A stretch of DNA of 64,000 nt, taken from NCBI RefSeq assembly GCF_019061145.1, contig NZ_JAHQZS010000001.1, forward strand, positions 186,001-250,000, in the 5' to 3' direction. Position numbers and translations under genes: made by a program. Source of the DNA: Anianabacter salinae (GTDB lineage Bacteria > Pseudomonadota > Alphaproteobacteria > Rhodobacterales > Rhodobacteraceae). Shown one piece after another: positions 42,649 to 53,245 of this stretch (position 1 is its first letter; every line of letters begins with the position of its first letter). Under the pieces are notes generated by a model. That model did no database searches. It had not been told where the DNA came from and saw only the letters and a program-made list of their open reading frames with translations.

Positions 42649-42960
42649 TCACCCTGCCTGCTCAACGACCGCGCAGATCTCGGCGTCCCGAATCCGGTAG
42701 GTGAAGGGGGCGCGGCCGATGACCTCTGTGGCCGGATCGTTCGACAGCGCGATGACCGCCGAATTGGCATAGGCCATGCCGCCACCACTTTGAGCAACGA
42801 AGAACGCGAACAGCTGGTCCTCGGTCACGACACAGGCGGGGTCCGCTTTCGGATAATCTGTCTTGGCGTCCTGCGCAACGGCAGGGCCAAGGCCCACGAG
42901 GCTGAATGCGCCAGCTACGGAAAGATACCTGATCATTTGCCGATGCATGGTCCGGATCAT
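42649..42960 (-). CDS. Small exported protein of unknown function
   Basis: 103 residues with a Sec signal peptide (about 1-29, ending AVAQD). The mature part has about 75 residues and two cysteines (PACVVT and EICAVV) that could form a disulfide. I do not recognise the family. AAGGA sits eight bases upstream of ATG 42960; a later ATG at 42936 is also possible. It lies upstream of mreB on the same strand, with 162 empty bases between. Confidence 0.7.
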   Translation of the reverse strand: MIRTMHRQMIRYLSVAGAFSLVGLGPAVAQDAKTDYPKADPACVVTEDQLFAFFVAQSGGGMAYANSAVIALSNDPATEVIGRAPFTYRIRDAEICAVVEQAG

Positions 42961-43032
42961 GTGACACGTCCTTGAAGGAAAACTGTTCCGGGCACGGCAA
43001 GCCACGCGCCGTGATCCCGCGCGTGGCTTTAC

Positions 43033-43155
43033 CATCTTTGGTCCACAAATACCTCCGGGGGGGTCGCCATTGTCGCGCCATTGGTCCGAGAGACAATGGC
43101 GACGGGGCAGAGCCCCCCAGCCGGATCGCCCCGGCCGAAGGCCAGGGCGACACCC
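43033..43155 (+). repeat. Dispersed palindromic element, copy 3, with nested inverted repeat
   Basis: It begins TTTGGTCCACAAATACC like the other copies. The G-run is then interrupted by about 40 bases carrying a perfect inverted repeat, GTCGCCATTGTC (43063-43074) and GACAATGGCGAC (43092-43103), before resuming at GGGGCAGAGCCCCCC. A second GC hairpin follows (43126-43149), as in copy 1. It lies between leuA and the small exported gene. Confidence 0.75.
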
Positions 43156-43156
43156 C

Positions 43157-44722
<1,566 letters not shown>

Positions 44723-44739
44723 TTGGGTGTTCCTTGTAG

Positions 44740-44819
44740 CCTTAGCCTTGGGGTCTCTGGCGCGGTCTCTCCTCCTCTGAGCGGTCGCGCCGAGACGGCA
44801 CGCTCAGAGGCGGCTAAGG
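44740..44819 (-). promoter_or_regulatory. leuA leader: alternative RNA pairings
   Basis: Downstream of the Leu codons the transcript can form a 10-base-pair stem between 44801-44810 and 44774-44783 (CCTCTGAGCG with CGCTCAGAGG). An alternative 8-base pairing joins CCTTAGCC at the last Leu codons (44812-44819) to GGCTAAGG (44740-44747) near the leuA ribosome-binding site. No U-run follows the stem, so control may be translational rather than by classical termination. Confidence 0.55.
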
Positions 44820-44890
44820 AGCAGCAGGCCACGCAGCGACAATGCCGCGCCGGAGCGCGTCAGGGTCGTGATATGGCCAAACCGTGTCAT
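44804..44890 (-). CDS. leuL: Leucine leader peptide
   Basis: A 28-residue open frame ends GLLLLSRL, with four consecutive leucine codons (CTG CTG CTC CTT) and a fifth before the stop. It lies 81 bases upstream of leuA on the same strand and overlaps an RNA stem. This is the hallmark of ribosome-mediated attenuation: ribosomes stalling at the Leu codons would change which stem forms. The start at 44890 and the peptide are read from sequence; regulation is inferred from family knowledge. Confidence 0.8.
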   Translation of the reverse strand: MTRFGHITTLTRSGAALSLRGLLLLSRL

Positions 44891-44963
44891 GGGGCGAAAG
44901 CTAGCGCCAACTGAGAGACTTGGAAACCCCCGAATCGAGTCGCCCCGTTTGGGCCTCTCCCAC

Positions 44964-45725
44964 TCAGGATATCGCGCAATCGGCGCCGGGATCGGGTGGC
45001 TCTGCCCCCTCGGCCACCGTTGGCACATAGTCGAAGGCCGCGATGCGCGCGCCGCCGTCGAAGGCCATGAAGACAAGGTTCGCGCCGGGACGGATGGCGA
45101 TGCCCTCGGGGTCGCGGCCATACTGGATCAGAGGCGTGACGCCCAGAAGCCGCCCCTCGGCGTCCAGTTCGAACAGGCTGTTGGTGCCTTCCCAGTCGTC
45201 AACCACCAGAAGATGCCCGGTGCGCGGATCACGCGCGATGCCCTGTGGTTCGGTCAGGCGCGGCTCATAGCTGTTGCCGTCGATTTCGCGCAGCACCTCG
45301 CCGCCCGGCGTGACCCACAGGATGCGGGCGGGATCGTCCTCGACAAGGATCAGGGTGCCGTCGTCGTCGACCGCGATGCCCTCGGTCATCGCACGGACCC
45401 CGGCAAGTTGAAACGGCGCGCCCCGCGCCGCGCCGTCCTTGGACAGGCGCTGATAGCTGCCCGAGCCGTCCGACACCAGAAGCCCGTCGCCGTCGAGGCT
45501 GATCGCCTTGATCCGGTAAAGATCGCTGCCGAACCGCCGCAGTTCCAGCCCGTCCAGGGTCACAAGGATCGTCTCGGGGCCTTCGTTGGCGATCCAGAGG
45601 CCACAGAAGCCGGGATCGTAGTCAAGGCTGGCCGGGCGGTTCAGATCGTAGAAGCCCGACAGCCGCAGCTCCAGCGCCTGCACGGGCAGGGCGGCGAGGC
45701 TGGCGGCAAGGGCAAGGCGGCGCAT
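44964..45725 (-). CDS. Exported beta-propeller protein of the SdiA-regulated/YjiK type
   Basis: 253 residues. A signal peptide (about 1-20, ending VQALE) precedes repeated strand patterns with GIAVDDDGTLILVED, PQGIARDPRTGHLLVVDD and EGIAIRPG, as in NHL-like propellers and the SdiA-regulated domain. It is probably periplasmic and may bind a ligand or a partner protein. Function is unknown. It sits upstream of the leu leader on the same strand but probably has its own promoter. Confidence 0.7.
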   Translation of the reverse strand: MRRLALAASLAALPVQALELRLSGFYDLNRPASLDYDPGFCGLWIANEGPETILVTLDGLELRRFGSDLYRIKAISLDGDGLLVSDGSGSYQRLSKDGAARGAPFQLAGVRAMTEGIAVDDDGTLILVEDDPARILWVTPGGEVLREIDGNSYEPRLTEPQGIARDPRTGHLLVVDDWEGTNSLFELDAEGRLLGVTPLIQYGRDPEGIAIRPGANLVFMAFDGGARIAAFDYVPTVAEGAEPPDPGADCAIS

Positions 45726-45831
45726 CAGGGCGGTCCTTGTCGGGGCGGATGGCACAAGGATGGCGCGCCGTGACCTTGGGTCAAATCACATCGTGATTGA
45801 CCATGCCCTGCGCCGCGATACTTCCGCCTTC

Positions 45832-46509
45832 ATGACACAGGCACGCGCACTCATCATCGGATCGACCGGCGGCATCGGCAGCGCGTTGTTCGCCGAGCTG
45901 GAACGGCGTCTCGGCGCGGGAAACGTGGTCGGCCTGTCGCGCAGCGGGCATGGACTCGACATCACGCGTGAGCCTTCGGTCGAGGCGGTGATGAACCGCC
46001 TGGAAGGGGAATTCGATCTGATCTTCGTGGCGACGGGGGCGCTTCAGATCGACGGCCAGCAGCCCGAAAAGGCCCTCAAGCACATCACCGAGCGTGCGAT
46101 GCGCGACCAGTTCGAGGTGAACGCGCTTGGCCCGGCGTTGCTCTTGAAGCACGGTGTTCGGCTTTTGCCCAGGGACCGCCGCGCGGTCTTTGCCGTTATG
46201 TCGGCGCGCGTCGGGTCGATCGGCGACAACGGCAAGGGTGGCTGGTACGGCTACCGGACGGCCAAGGCGGCGGTGAACCAGATCGTCCATACGGCGGCGA
46301 TCGAGCTTGGACGCACCCACAAACGGGCGATTTGCGTGGCGATGCACCCGGGCACGGTTGCCACGTCGTTCACCCGCGATTTCGTCAGCCCGGACAACGC
46401 GACACCGCCCGAACAGGCGGCGCGAAACCTGCTGGACGTGCTGGACGGCCTGACGCTGGACCAGTCGGGCGGCTTCTACGACTACGCGGGCAAGCCCATC
46501 CCGTGGTGA
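45832..46509 (+). CDS. Short-chain dehydrogenase/reductase (C-factor-like)
   Basis: 225 residues. The NAD(P)-binding motif is IIGSTGGIGSAL, with the catalytic tyrosine and lysine in YGYRTAKAAVNQ and the serine in VMSARVGSIGD, the classical SDR set. The overall pattern (AMHPGTVATSFT) resembles CsgA/C-factor-like SDRs. The substrate is unknown. Its stop overlaps the photolyase start (GTGA), so the two are coupled. Confidence 0.85.
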   Translation: MTQARALIIGSTGGIGSALFAELERRLGAGNVVGLSRSGHGLDITREPSVEAVMNRLEGEFDLIFVATGALQIDGQQPEKALKHITERAMRDQFEVNALGPALLLKHGVRLLPRDRRAVFAVMSARVGSIGDNGKGGWYGYRTAKAAVNQIVHTAAIELGRTHKRAICVAMHPGTVATSFTRDFVSPDNATPPEQAARNLLDVLDGLTLDQSGGFYDYAGKPIPW

Positions 46510-48032
46510 CACGCCTGATCCTTGTGCTGGGCGACCAGCTGTCGCCCGAGGTGTCGGCGCTGCGCGAGGCCGACATGGACCGCGACGTGGTGGTCATGGC
46601 CGAGGTGATGGGCGAGGCGTCCTATGTGCCGCACCATCCCAAGAAGATCGCGTTCCTGTTCGCCGCGATGCGCAAGTTCGCGCAATCCTTGAAGGAGGAC
46701 GGCTGGCGTGTCGATTACACCGCGCTGGACGATCCCGAGAACACACAGGCCATCGACAGGGAATTATTGCGCCGCGCCGAGGCGCATGGCGCGGATGAGG
46801 TCATCGTCACGGAACCCGGCGAATGGCGGCTGATCGAGGTGCTGAACGACGCGCCGCTCAAGGTGCGGCAGTTGCCCGACGACCGGTTTCTGGCCAGCCA
46901 CGGGGAATTCGAGGACTGGGCCAAGGGCCGCAAGGCGCTGCGGATGGAGTATTTCTATCGCGACATGCGCCGCAAGACGGGCCTTTTGATGGACGAGGGC
47001 GATCCGGCGGGCGGCAAGTGGAACTTCGACCACGACAACCGCAAACCGGCGCCCGGCGAGGTGGAGTTCGGCGGTCCGATGCGGTTCACGCCCGACGAGA
47101 TCACCGAGGATGTGCTGGCGCTGGTGCGCGATCGCTTTGGGTCCAACTTCGGCAGTCTCGACGATTTCTGGTTTGCTACGGACCGTGGGCAGGCCCGCCG
47201 CGCGCTGGCGCATTTCATTCGCGGTGCGCTGCCGCGGTTTGGCGATTATCAGGACGCGATGCTGCGCGACGATCGGTTCCTCTACCACTCGGTCATCTCA
47301 ATGTATCTCAACGCCGGGCTGCTTACGGTCATGGAGATCTGCGAGGCAGCCGAAGCCGCTTACCGGCGCGGAGACGTCCCGATCAACGCGGCCGAGGGGT
47401 TTATTCGCCAGATCATCGGCTGGCGCGAATACATGCGCGGGATATATTTCCTCGAAGGACCGGATTATGTCCGCCGCAACGTGCTGAACCATCAGCGGGC
47501 GCTGCCGGGGTTCTTCTGGGATGCAGGCACCGACATGCTGTGCGTCGCAAAGACGGTGCAGCAGACCCGGGACGAGGCCTATGCCCACCATATCCAGCGC
47601 CTGATGGTAACGGGCAACTTCGCGCTTCTGGCCGGGGTGAACCCCTATGAGGTGCATGAATGGTATCTGGCTGTCTACGCCGATGCCTATGAGTGGGTCG
47701 AGGCGCCGAACGTCATCGGGATGAGCCAGTTCGCCGACGGCGGTATCGTGGGATCAAAGCCGTATGTCTCGTCGGGGTCGTACATCGACCGGATGTCGGA
47801 CTACTGCGGGGCCTGTGCGTACTCGGTCAAGACCAAGACCGGCGCGGGGGCGTGCCCCTTCAACCTGCTGTACTGGGACTTCCTTGTCCGCCACCGCGAC
47901 AGGTTCGGGAGCAACCCCCGCATGGGCCAGATGTATGCCACCTGGGACCGGATGAAGGACGACCGGAAAGACACGATCCGGCGAGAAGCTGCTGTGTTTC
48001 TGGACCGGCTGACGAAAGGAGAGCGGGTTTAG
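46506..48032 (+). CDS. Iron-sulfur photolyase/cryptochrome (FeS-BCP, PhrB/CryB type)
   Basis: 508 residues. The N-terminal Rossmann domain starts LILVLGDQLS, followed by the helical FAD domain (for example AAEGFIRQIIGWREYMRGIY). The cysteines expected to hold a [4Fe-4S] cluster are visible in DMLC, in the pair YCGAC and in GACPFN. Proteins of this group repair (6-4) photoproducts or act as light sensors, as with CryB in Rhodobacter. The GTG at 46506 is used because it overlaps the SDR stop and gives the expected N terminus. A light-repair role fits a possibly phototrophic host. Confidence 0.88.
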   Translation: MTRLILVLGDQLSPEVSALREADMDRDVVVMAEVMGEASYVPHHPKKIAFLFAAMRKFAQSLKEDGWRVDYTALDDPENTQAIDRELLRRAEAHGADEVIVTEPGEWRLIEVLNDAPLKVRQLPDDRFLASHGEFEDWAKGRKALRMEYFYRDMRRKTGLLMDEGDPAGGKWNFDHDNRKPAPGEVEFGGPMRFTPDEITEDVLALVRDRFGSNFGSLDDFWFATDRGQARRALAHFIRGALPRFGDYQDAMLRDDRFLYHSVISMYLNAGLLTVMEICEAAEAAYRRGDVPINAAEGFIRQIIGWREYMRGIYFLEGPDYVRRNVLNHQRALPGFFWDAGTDMLCVAKTVQQTRDEAYAHHIQRLMVTGNFALLAGVNPYEVHEWYLAVYADAYEWVEAPNVIGMSQFADGGIVGSKPYVSSGSYIDRMSDYCGACAYSVKTKTGAGACPFNLLYWDFLVRHRDRFGSNPRMGQMYATWDRMKDDRKDTIRREAAVFLDRLTKGERV

Positions 48033-48041
48033 GGCCGGGAA

Positions 48042-48059
48042 GGCGGGATAAATCCCGCT
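48042..48059. repeat. GC palindrome family, copy B (with a degenerate copy downstream)
   Basis: GGCGGGAT-AA-ATCCCGCT follows the photolyase stop. Read on the minus strand it gives CGTAGAGCGGGATTTATCCC, nearly the same as the palindrome at 29134-29151. A decayed relative, TGTAGGGCGGGACTCG, starts at 48091. Confidence 0.55.
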
Positions 48060-48144
48060 CTACGAAGGGGACGAGCCGCGCATGCCGTCCTGTAGGGCGG
48101 GACTCGTACCGTCGCATCCCGACAAGCAAGTGCGCCAACCCGCT

Positions 48145-49620
48145 TCAGTTCTGCGCCTCGTCCTCGCCGCTGCCCTCTCCGGTGTCCTGCGCCACCGTCT
48201 CGATCAGCGCGCCGCGTTCCCACTGGCCGGTCGCAGTCTCGCCGCTGGCGTAGCGGATCGTGCCGAGGCCCTGCCGCTTGCCGTTGGCAAACGTGCCTTC
48301 ATAGACGTCGCCATTGGCATAGGTGGCCACGCCCTGGCCTTCGATCTCGCCGTCGGTCCAGCCGCCGGTGTAGGTAAAGCCGTCGGCCATCGTGATCGTG
48401 CCCTCGCCTTCGCGAACGCCGTCGACGAACTCGCCCTCGTAGACGGTGCCATCTGCATAGGTGGCTGTCCCGGTGCCGTGGCGCTGGCCCTCTTGCCACT
48501 GGCCGACGTAGGTATAGCCGTCGGGATAGGTCATCGTGCCCTGGCCGTGGTTCTTGGCGTTGAGGAACTCGCCCTCGTAGACCATGCCGCCCTGGTAGCG
48601 GGCGACGCCGGTGCCCTCGATCACACCCTCACGCCATTCGCCTTCGTACGAAGAACCATCGGGGTAGGTGATGCGTCCGGTGCCGTGGGCAAGGCCGTTC
48701 TCGAAGCTGCCGACATAGACCGACCCGTCGGGATACGTCACCTGGCCTTCGCCTTCGATCCGGCCCGACACCCATTCGCCGTTGTAGGTGTAGCCGTCGA
48801 TGCCGGTGAACGTGCCGGTGCCGTGGCGCTTGTCGTTCAGGAACTGGCCCTCGTAGACGTCGCCGTTGGCGTAGATCACCTTGCCGGTGCCCTCGCGCTC
48901 GCCGCCCGCCAGATCGCCTTCGTAGACATCGCCGTTGGCCTGGGTCAGCGTGCCCGACCCGCTGATCTGGTCGCCGCTCCAGCCGCCGGTATAGCGCAGC
49001 CCGTCAGGCATCGTCAGCGTGCCCTGACCCTCACGCTCGCCCGCGACAAGGTCGCCCTCATAGATCGCCCCGTCGGAATAGACGACGCGGCCCGAGCCTT
49101 CCTTGACGCCGTTCACCCAGTCGCCTTCGTAGACATAGCCGGTGGGGCTTTCCATCCGGCCGCGCCCGTGATGTTCGGCGTTCAGAAAGCCGCCCTCGTA
49201 GACGACGCCGTTGGCGTATTCGGCGCGGCCCTCGCCGGTGATCTTGCCATCGGTCCAGTCGCCTTCATAGGTGCCGCCGTCCGCGAAGGTGATCTTCCCG
49301 AATCCCTCGGGCTTGCCGCGGGCAAAGCTGCCCTCGTAGAGCGATCCGTTGGGGAACCGTGCCGTGCCCTGGCCGCGGATCTCGCCGTCGATCCATTCGC
49401 CGGTGTATTCATAGCCGTTCGGCAGGATGTAGGTGCCGGTGCCGTGCTGCTTGCCGTCCCTGAAGGTGCCCTCGTAGACGCCGCCGTCGTCGTATTGCTT
49501 GACGACGATCTCGCTGTCGTCCTGTGCCAGCGCGGCGCCGGGCGCCGCCATGACCAGCGCCAGCGCCACGGCGCGTGCGAAGGCTCTTGTATCTGGAAAG
49601 CGTCGCCCCAGGTCCGCCAT
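48145..49620 (-). CDS. Secreted protein of 18 tandem MORN repeats
   Basis: 491 residues. A signal peptide (about 1-34, ending ALAQD) is followed by 18 consecutive 23-residue MORN repeats plus a partial one (pattern YEGxFxxGxxxGxGxxxxxxGxx) and a short acidic tail. The protein is essentially all repeat, an extended beta-hairpin ribbon. MORN repeats mediate membrane or protein contact; no enzyme domain is present. ATG 49620 is preferred because it gives a clean signal peptide; the frame extends 19 codons further upstream. It is convergent with the photolyase and divergent from nadE. Confidence 0.88.
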   Translation of the reverse strand: MADLGRRFPDTRAFARAVALALVMAAPGAALAQDDSEIVVKQYDDGGVYEGTFRDGKQHGTGTYILPNGYEYTGEWIDGEIRGQGTARFPNGSLYEGSFARGKPEGFGKITFADGGTYEGDWTDGKITGEGRAEYANGVVYEGGFLNAEHHGRGRMESPTGYVYEGDWVNGVKEGSGRVVYSDGAIYEGDLVAGEREGQGTLTMPDGLRYTGGWSGDQISGSGTLTQANGDVYEGDLAGGEREGTGKVIYANGDVYEGQFLNDKRHGTGTFTGIDGYTYNGEWVSGRIEGEGQVTYPDGSVYVGSFENGLAHGTGRITYPDGSSYEGEWREGVIEGTGVARYQGGMVYEGEFLNAKNHGQGTMTYPDGYTYVGQWQEGQRHGTGTATYADGTVYEGEFVDGVREGEGTITMADGFTYTGGWTDGEIEGQGVATYANGDVYEGTFANGKRQGLGTIRYASGETATGQWERGALIETVAQDTGEGSGEDEAQN

Positions 49621-49763
49621 GTGGTAATGCCCCAAGCCTGTCGTGAACGGATGCCGCCCGAACCTAGAGGACGCCATCCCGCCTTACAACGCTTTTGACG
49701 GCTGCTCGGCTTTCCACCGCCACCGGTTCTGCTAGACAGGCCGCGCATTTGACGGAGATGTGA

Positions 49764-51422
49764 ATGTCCGACCGCTTTCGACTGACGCTGGCACAGCTCA
49801 ATCCGGTGATGGGCGCGATCGAGGAAAATGCCGACCAGGCGTTCCTCGCCTGGGAAGAGGCACGATTGGCGGGCGCCGACATGGTCGCGCTGCCCGAGAT
49901 GTTCATCACCGGCTACAATGCGCAGGATCTGGTGACGAAGCCGGCCTTCCACCTGCACGCGATGCGCGCGATCGAGGCGCTGGCGGTGCGCACGGCGGAT
50001 GGTCCCGCGATGGGCATCGGCGGCCCCTGGGCCGAAGGCGGGCAGCTGTTCAACGCCTACTGGATCCTTGGCGGCGGCAAGGTGAAGAGCCGGGTGCTGA
50101 AGCATCATCTGCCGAACGAGACGGTGTTCGACGAGGTGCGCGTTTTTGATGCCGGGCCGCTGGGCGGTCCCTATTCCGTTGGCAACACGCGCATCGGCAC
50201 CCCGATCTGCGAGGATGCCTGGCACGAGGATGTCGCCGAGACGCTGGCCGAGACCGGGGCCGAGTTCCTGCTCGTGCCGAACGGGTCGCCCTATTACCGG
50301 GGCAAGCACGACACCCGGATGTCCCACATGGTCGCCCGCGTGGTCGAGACCGGCTTGCCGCTGATCTATCTCAACATGATCGGCGGGCAGGATGACCAGG
50401 TGTTCGACGGGGCGAGTTTCGCGCTCAATCCCGGCGGCCAGCTTGCCGTCCAGCTTACCGCGATGGAGCGCTGCATCGCCCATGTCGATCTTGATCGTGG
50501 CCCCGAGGGATGGCGCATTCAGCCGTCCGACAAGGCGATGCTGCCCGATGCCTGGGAATTCGACTATCACGTCATGGTGCAGGCCTTGCGCGACTACATG
50601 GCCAAGACCGGCTTCAAATCGGTCGTTTTGGGGCTGTCGGGCGGGATCGATTCTGCGCTGGTCGCCGCCATTGCTGTCGACGCCATCGGGCCAGGCAACG
50701 TGCATTGCGTGATGCTGCCGTCGGAATACACGTCAGAGCATTCGCTGGAGGATGCGGCGGGCGTGGCCCGCGCGCTGGGTTGCCCCTTGCGGACGCTGCC
50801 GATCACCGGCGCACGGGCGGCGGTGACCGAGACGCTGGCGCCGGTGTTCGAGGGGCTGGCCCCGGACCTGACAGAGGAGAACCTGCAATCACGGCTGCGC
50901 GGCCTTCTGCTGATGGCGCTGTCGAACAAGTTCGGGCACATGCTGCTGACCACCGGCAACAAGTCCGAGGTCGCGGTTGGTTATGCCACGATCTACGGCG
51001 ACATGGCGGGCGGCTACAATCCGATCAAGGACCTTTACAAGACACGGGTGTTCGAGACCTGCCGCTGGCGCAATGCCAACCACCGCGACTGGATGCTGGG
51101 GCCCGCAGGCGAGGTGATCCCGCCGCGCATCATCTCGAAACCGCCATCGGCAGAGCTGCGCGCGGACCAGAAGGACGAGGACAGCCTGCCGCCCTATGAC
51201 GTCCTTGACGCGATCCTCGAAGGGCTGATCGACCGCGAGGCGTCGCTGCAGGAGCTGGTTGCGGAAGGCTTTGATGCCGATACCGTGCGCAAGATCGAGC
51301 ACCTGATCTACATTTCTGAATACAAACGGTTCCAGTCGGCGCCGGGCACCCGGCTGACCAAGCGCAGCTTCTGGCTCGACCGGCGTTATCCCATCGTGAA
51401 CCGTTGGCGCGATCCGGGCTGA
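49764..51422 (+). CDS. nadE: Glutamine-dependent NAD(+) synthetase
   Basis: 552 residues. The N-terminal nitrilase-type glutaminase domain has catalytic Glu45 (LPEMF), Lys113 (LKHHLPN) and Cys149 (ICEDAW). The C-terminal synthetase domain has the P-loop SGGIDS at about 292-297 and GNKSEVAVGYATIYGDMAGG. It makes NAD from deamido-NAD, ATP and glutamine. Both active sites are intact. Confidence 0.97.
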   Translation: MSDRFRLTLAQLNPVMGAIEENADQAFLAWEEARLAGADMVALPEMFITGYNAQDLVTKPAFHLHAMRAIEALAVRTADGPAMGIGGPWAEGGQLFNAYWILGGGKVKSRVLKHHLPNETVFDEVRVFDAGPLGGPYSVGNTRIGTPICEDAWHEDVAETLAETGAEFLLVPNGSPYYRGKHDTRMSHMVARVVETGLPLIYLNMIGGQDDQVFDGASFALNPGGQLAVQLTAMERCIAHVDLDRGPEGWRIQPSDKAMLPDAWEFDYHVMVQALRDYMAKTGFKSVVLGLSGGIDSALVAAIAVDAIGPGNVHCVMLPSEYTSEHSLEDAAGVARALGCPLRTLPITGARAAVTETLAPVFEGLAPDLTEENLQSRLRGLLLMALSNKFGHMLLTTGNKSEVAVGYATIYGDMAGGYNPIKDLYKTRVFETCRWRNANHRDWMLGPAGEVIPPRIISKPPSAELRADQKDEDSLPPYDVLDAILEGLIDREASLQELVAEGFDADTVRKIEHLIYISEYKRFQSAPGTRLTKRSFWLDRRYPIVNRWRDPG

Positions 51423-51644
51423 GCGCGAAAGAGCTGGCCTGCGGAGCGGGGATCGGGATGCCGAACGCGCCGTGTTCCATGATCGGCAAGGTCGAAGTTG
51501 ACCGAACACTTTGCGCGCAACGGTCTGTGCGCTGCCGCATGATCTGAATTCCCGCACAGGTGCGGCGCGCGCCCGCACGGGACAAGTGGCGCCGGGAACC
51601 ATACCTGAGGGTGGAGGAATTGACCCACCAAAGGAGTGTTTCCC

Positions 51645-52238
51645 ATGGCTACCCCCAAGATCGCGATCATCTTCTATTCGACCTACGGAACCAACCACCA
51701 GATCGCCGCTGAAGCCAAGCGCGCGGCTGAAGAGGCCGGCGCCGAGGTTCGGTTGCTGCGCGTGCCCGAGACCGCCCCCAAGGACGTTGTCGAAGGCCAG
51801 GACGCCTGGAAGGCGCAGGCCGAAAAGTCGTCGGACATCCCCGAAGTGACCCACGCCGACATGGAATGGGCGAACGGCTATTTCCTTTCGGCGCCGACGC
51901 GTTATGGCGTCGTGGCCAGCCAGATGCGCGCGTTCATCGACACGCTTGGCCCGCTCTGGATGGAAGGCAAGCTGGCGAACAAGACCTTCACCGGCACCAC
52001 CTCGGCGCAGAACGTGCACGGCGGTCAGGAAACCACGCTGCAAAGCCTTTACGTCACCGCGATGCACTGGGGCGCGATCATCGTCGCACCCGGTTACACC
52101 GATCCTGCGCTGTTCGAGTCGGGCGGAAATCCCTACGGCTATTCGGCGCAAGCCGGGCAGTTCGACGACAAGGGCAAGGCAGCCGTGGCGCACCAGGCCA
52201 AGCGTCTGGTCGAGTTCACCGCCAAGATCGCAGGCTAA
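51645..52238 (+). CDS. wrbA: NAD(P)H:quinone oxidoreductase, WrbA type
   Basis: 197 residues of the flavodoxin-like fold. The FMN phosphate loop is [12 protein letters not shown], and [29 protein letters not shown] and GYSAQAGQ are typical of WrbA. It reduces quinones by two electrons and protects against redox stress. AAGGAG is eight bases upstream of ATG 51645. Its end overlaps the convergent PfkB gene by four bases. Confidence 0.94.
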   Translation: MATPKIAIIFYSTYGTNHQIAAEAKRAAEEAGAEVRLLRVPETAPKDVVEGQDAWKAQAEKSSDIPEVTHADMEWANGYFLSAPTRYGVVASQMRAFIDTLGPLWMEGKLANKTFTGTTSAQNVHGGQETTLQSLYVTAMHWGAIIVAPGYTDPALFESGGNPYGYSAQAGQFDDKGKAAVAHQAKRLVEFTAKIAG

Positions 52239-53185
52239 AGCCGGGTCACGCGCGTCTCTTCCATGAGGCGCCGGGTCAGTTCGGGGTCACACAGCCGTGT
52301 GGCCTCGGACGCCACGGCGGCGCTTGCCGCCGCCACCCCCGCCCGCAGGCAATCCTCGGGCGATGCGCCGCGCGCGGACCACAGCGTATAGGCGCCGACA
52401 AAGCTGTCGCCCGCGCCGACCTTTGACACGACCTGCACCGGTGCGCCGACGGCGTGCCAGCTTTCCCCGCTTGTCGTCATCACCGATCCGTCCGCGCCGC
52501 GCGCGACGATAACGGTGCGGGCGACCCCCCGGTCCACGAGGCCGCGCGCGAAGTCCGCCGTGTCGGTGCGTTCCGGCAGAACGCGCCCCGCCAATTCTTC
52601 GGCCTCGGCCCCATCCATCCGCAGGACGGAGATCGCCTCGTGCGGCTCGGCGGCCAGATGGTGCAGGGCCGGGCCAGAGGTATCGACGATCAGACGCGCG
52701 CCGCGTCCCTCGACGTGGCTGGACAGGATCGAGGGGAAATCCTTGGCGACGCCCGGCGGCTGGCTGCCGGACAGCACGACATAGGTATCCTCGCCTGCGG
52801 CCTGGTCTATGGACCGCAGGCCGCGCTGCACGTCTTCTTCCGTCCAGATCGGACCGGGCATGACGAAGCGGTATTGCTCGCCGCTGGTCTCGTCGATGAC
52901 AGAGGTGCTTTGCCGCGTCTCGCCGGGGCCCTGAAAGGCGACCGTCGGCACGCCTTCCAGCGCCAGAAGCTGCAACAGTTGCGCGCCCGCCGCCCCGCCG
53001 ATGGCCACCAGCGCAGTCGCCTGCCCGCCCAAGAGGCGCACGGCCCGCGCCACGTTGATGCCGCCGCCGCCCGGATCGATCTGCGGCTCCGAGCAGCGCA
53101 GTTTCTCCTCGGGATAGACGCGCGGGGCGGAGGTCGAGAAATCGACGGTCGGGTTCAGCGTGATGGTGACGATGTCGGTGCGCAT
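52235..53185 (-). CDS. PfkB-family sugar kinase (1-phosphofructokinase-like)
   Basis: 316 residues. The N-terminal signature is [11 protein letters not shown], with [12 protein letters not shown], and the C-terminal anion-hole motif is [14 protein letters not shown], which contains the catalytic aspartate. The pattern fits 1-phosphofructokinase or the minor 6-phosphofructokinase. No fructose PTS or other sugar genes are beside it, so the substrate is open. Confidence 0.85.
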   Translation of the reverse strand: MRTDIVTITLNPTVDFSTSAPRVYPEEKLRCSEPQIDPGGGGINVARAVRLLGGQATALVAIGGAAGAQLLQLLALEGVPTVAFQGPGETRQSTSVIDETSGEQYRFVMPGPIWTEEDVQRGLRSIDQAAGEDTYVVLSGSQPPGVAKDFPSILSSHVEGRGARLIVDTSGPALHHLAAEPHEAISVLRMDGAEAEELAGRVLPERTDTADFARGLVDRGVARTVIVARGADGSVMTTSGESWHAVGAPVQVVSKVGAGDSFVGAYTLWSARGASPEDCLRAGVAAASAAVASEATRLCDPELTRRLMEETRVTRL

Positions 53186-53245
53186 GGGCGGTTTCCTCGG
53201 GTTGCCCCATCGCTACCCAAGACGGTCAGGGATGAAAAGACGCGC

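Noticed and set aside
44774-44810. Classical intrinsic terminator in the leuA leader
   Set aside because: The stem is perfect, but no U-run follows on the transcript, so I describe it as a regulatory stem and not a terminator.
48145-49620. Tandem 69-base DNA repeats as a possible CRISPR array or minisatellite
   Set aside because: The unit encodes a perfect 23-residue MORN repeat and the DNA copies are diverged at synonymous sites, so this is a coding repeat.
48082-49698. A long plus-strand repeat protein of 538 codons
   Set aside because: It is antisense to the MORN repeats. The apparent periodicity is inherited from the repeats on the other strand, and it has no ribosome-binding site or signal.
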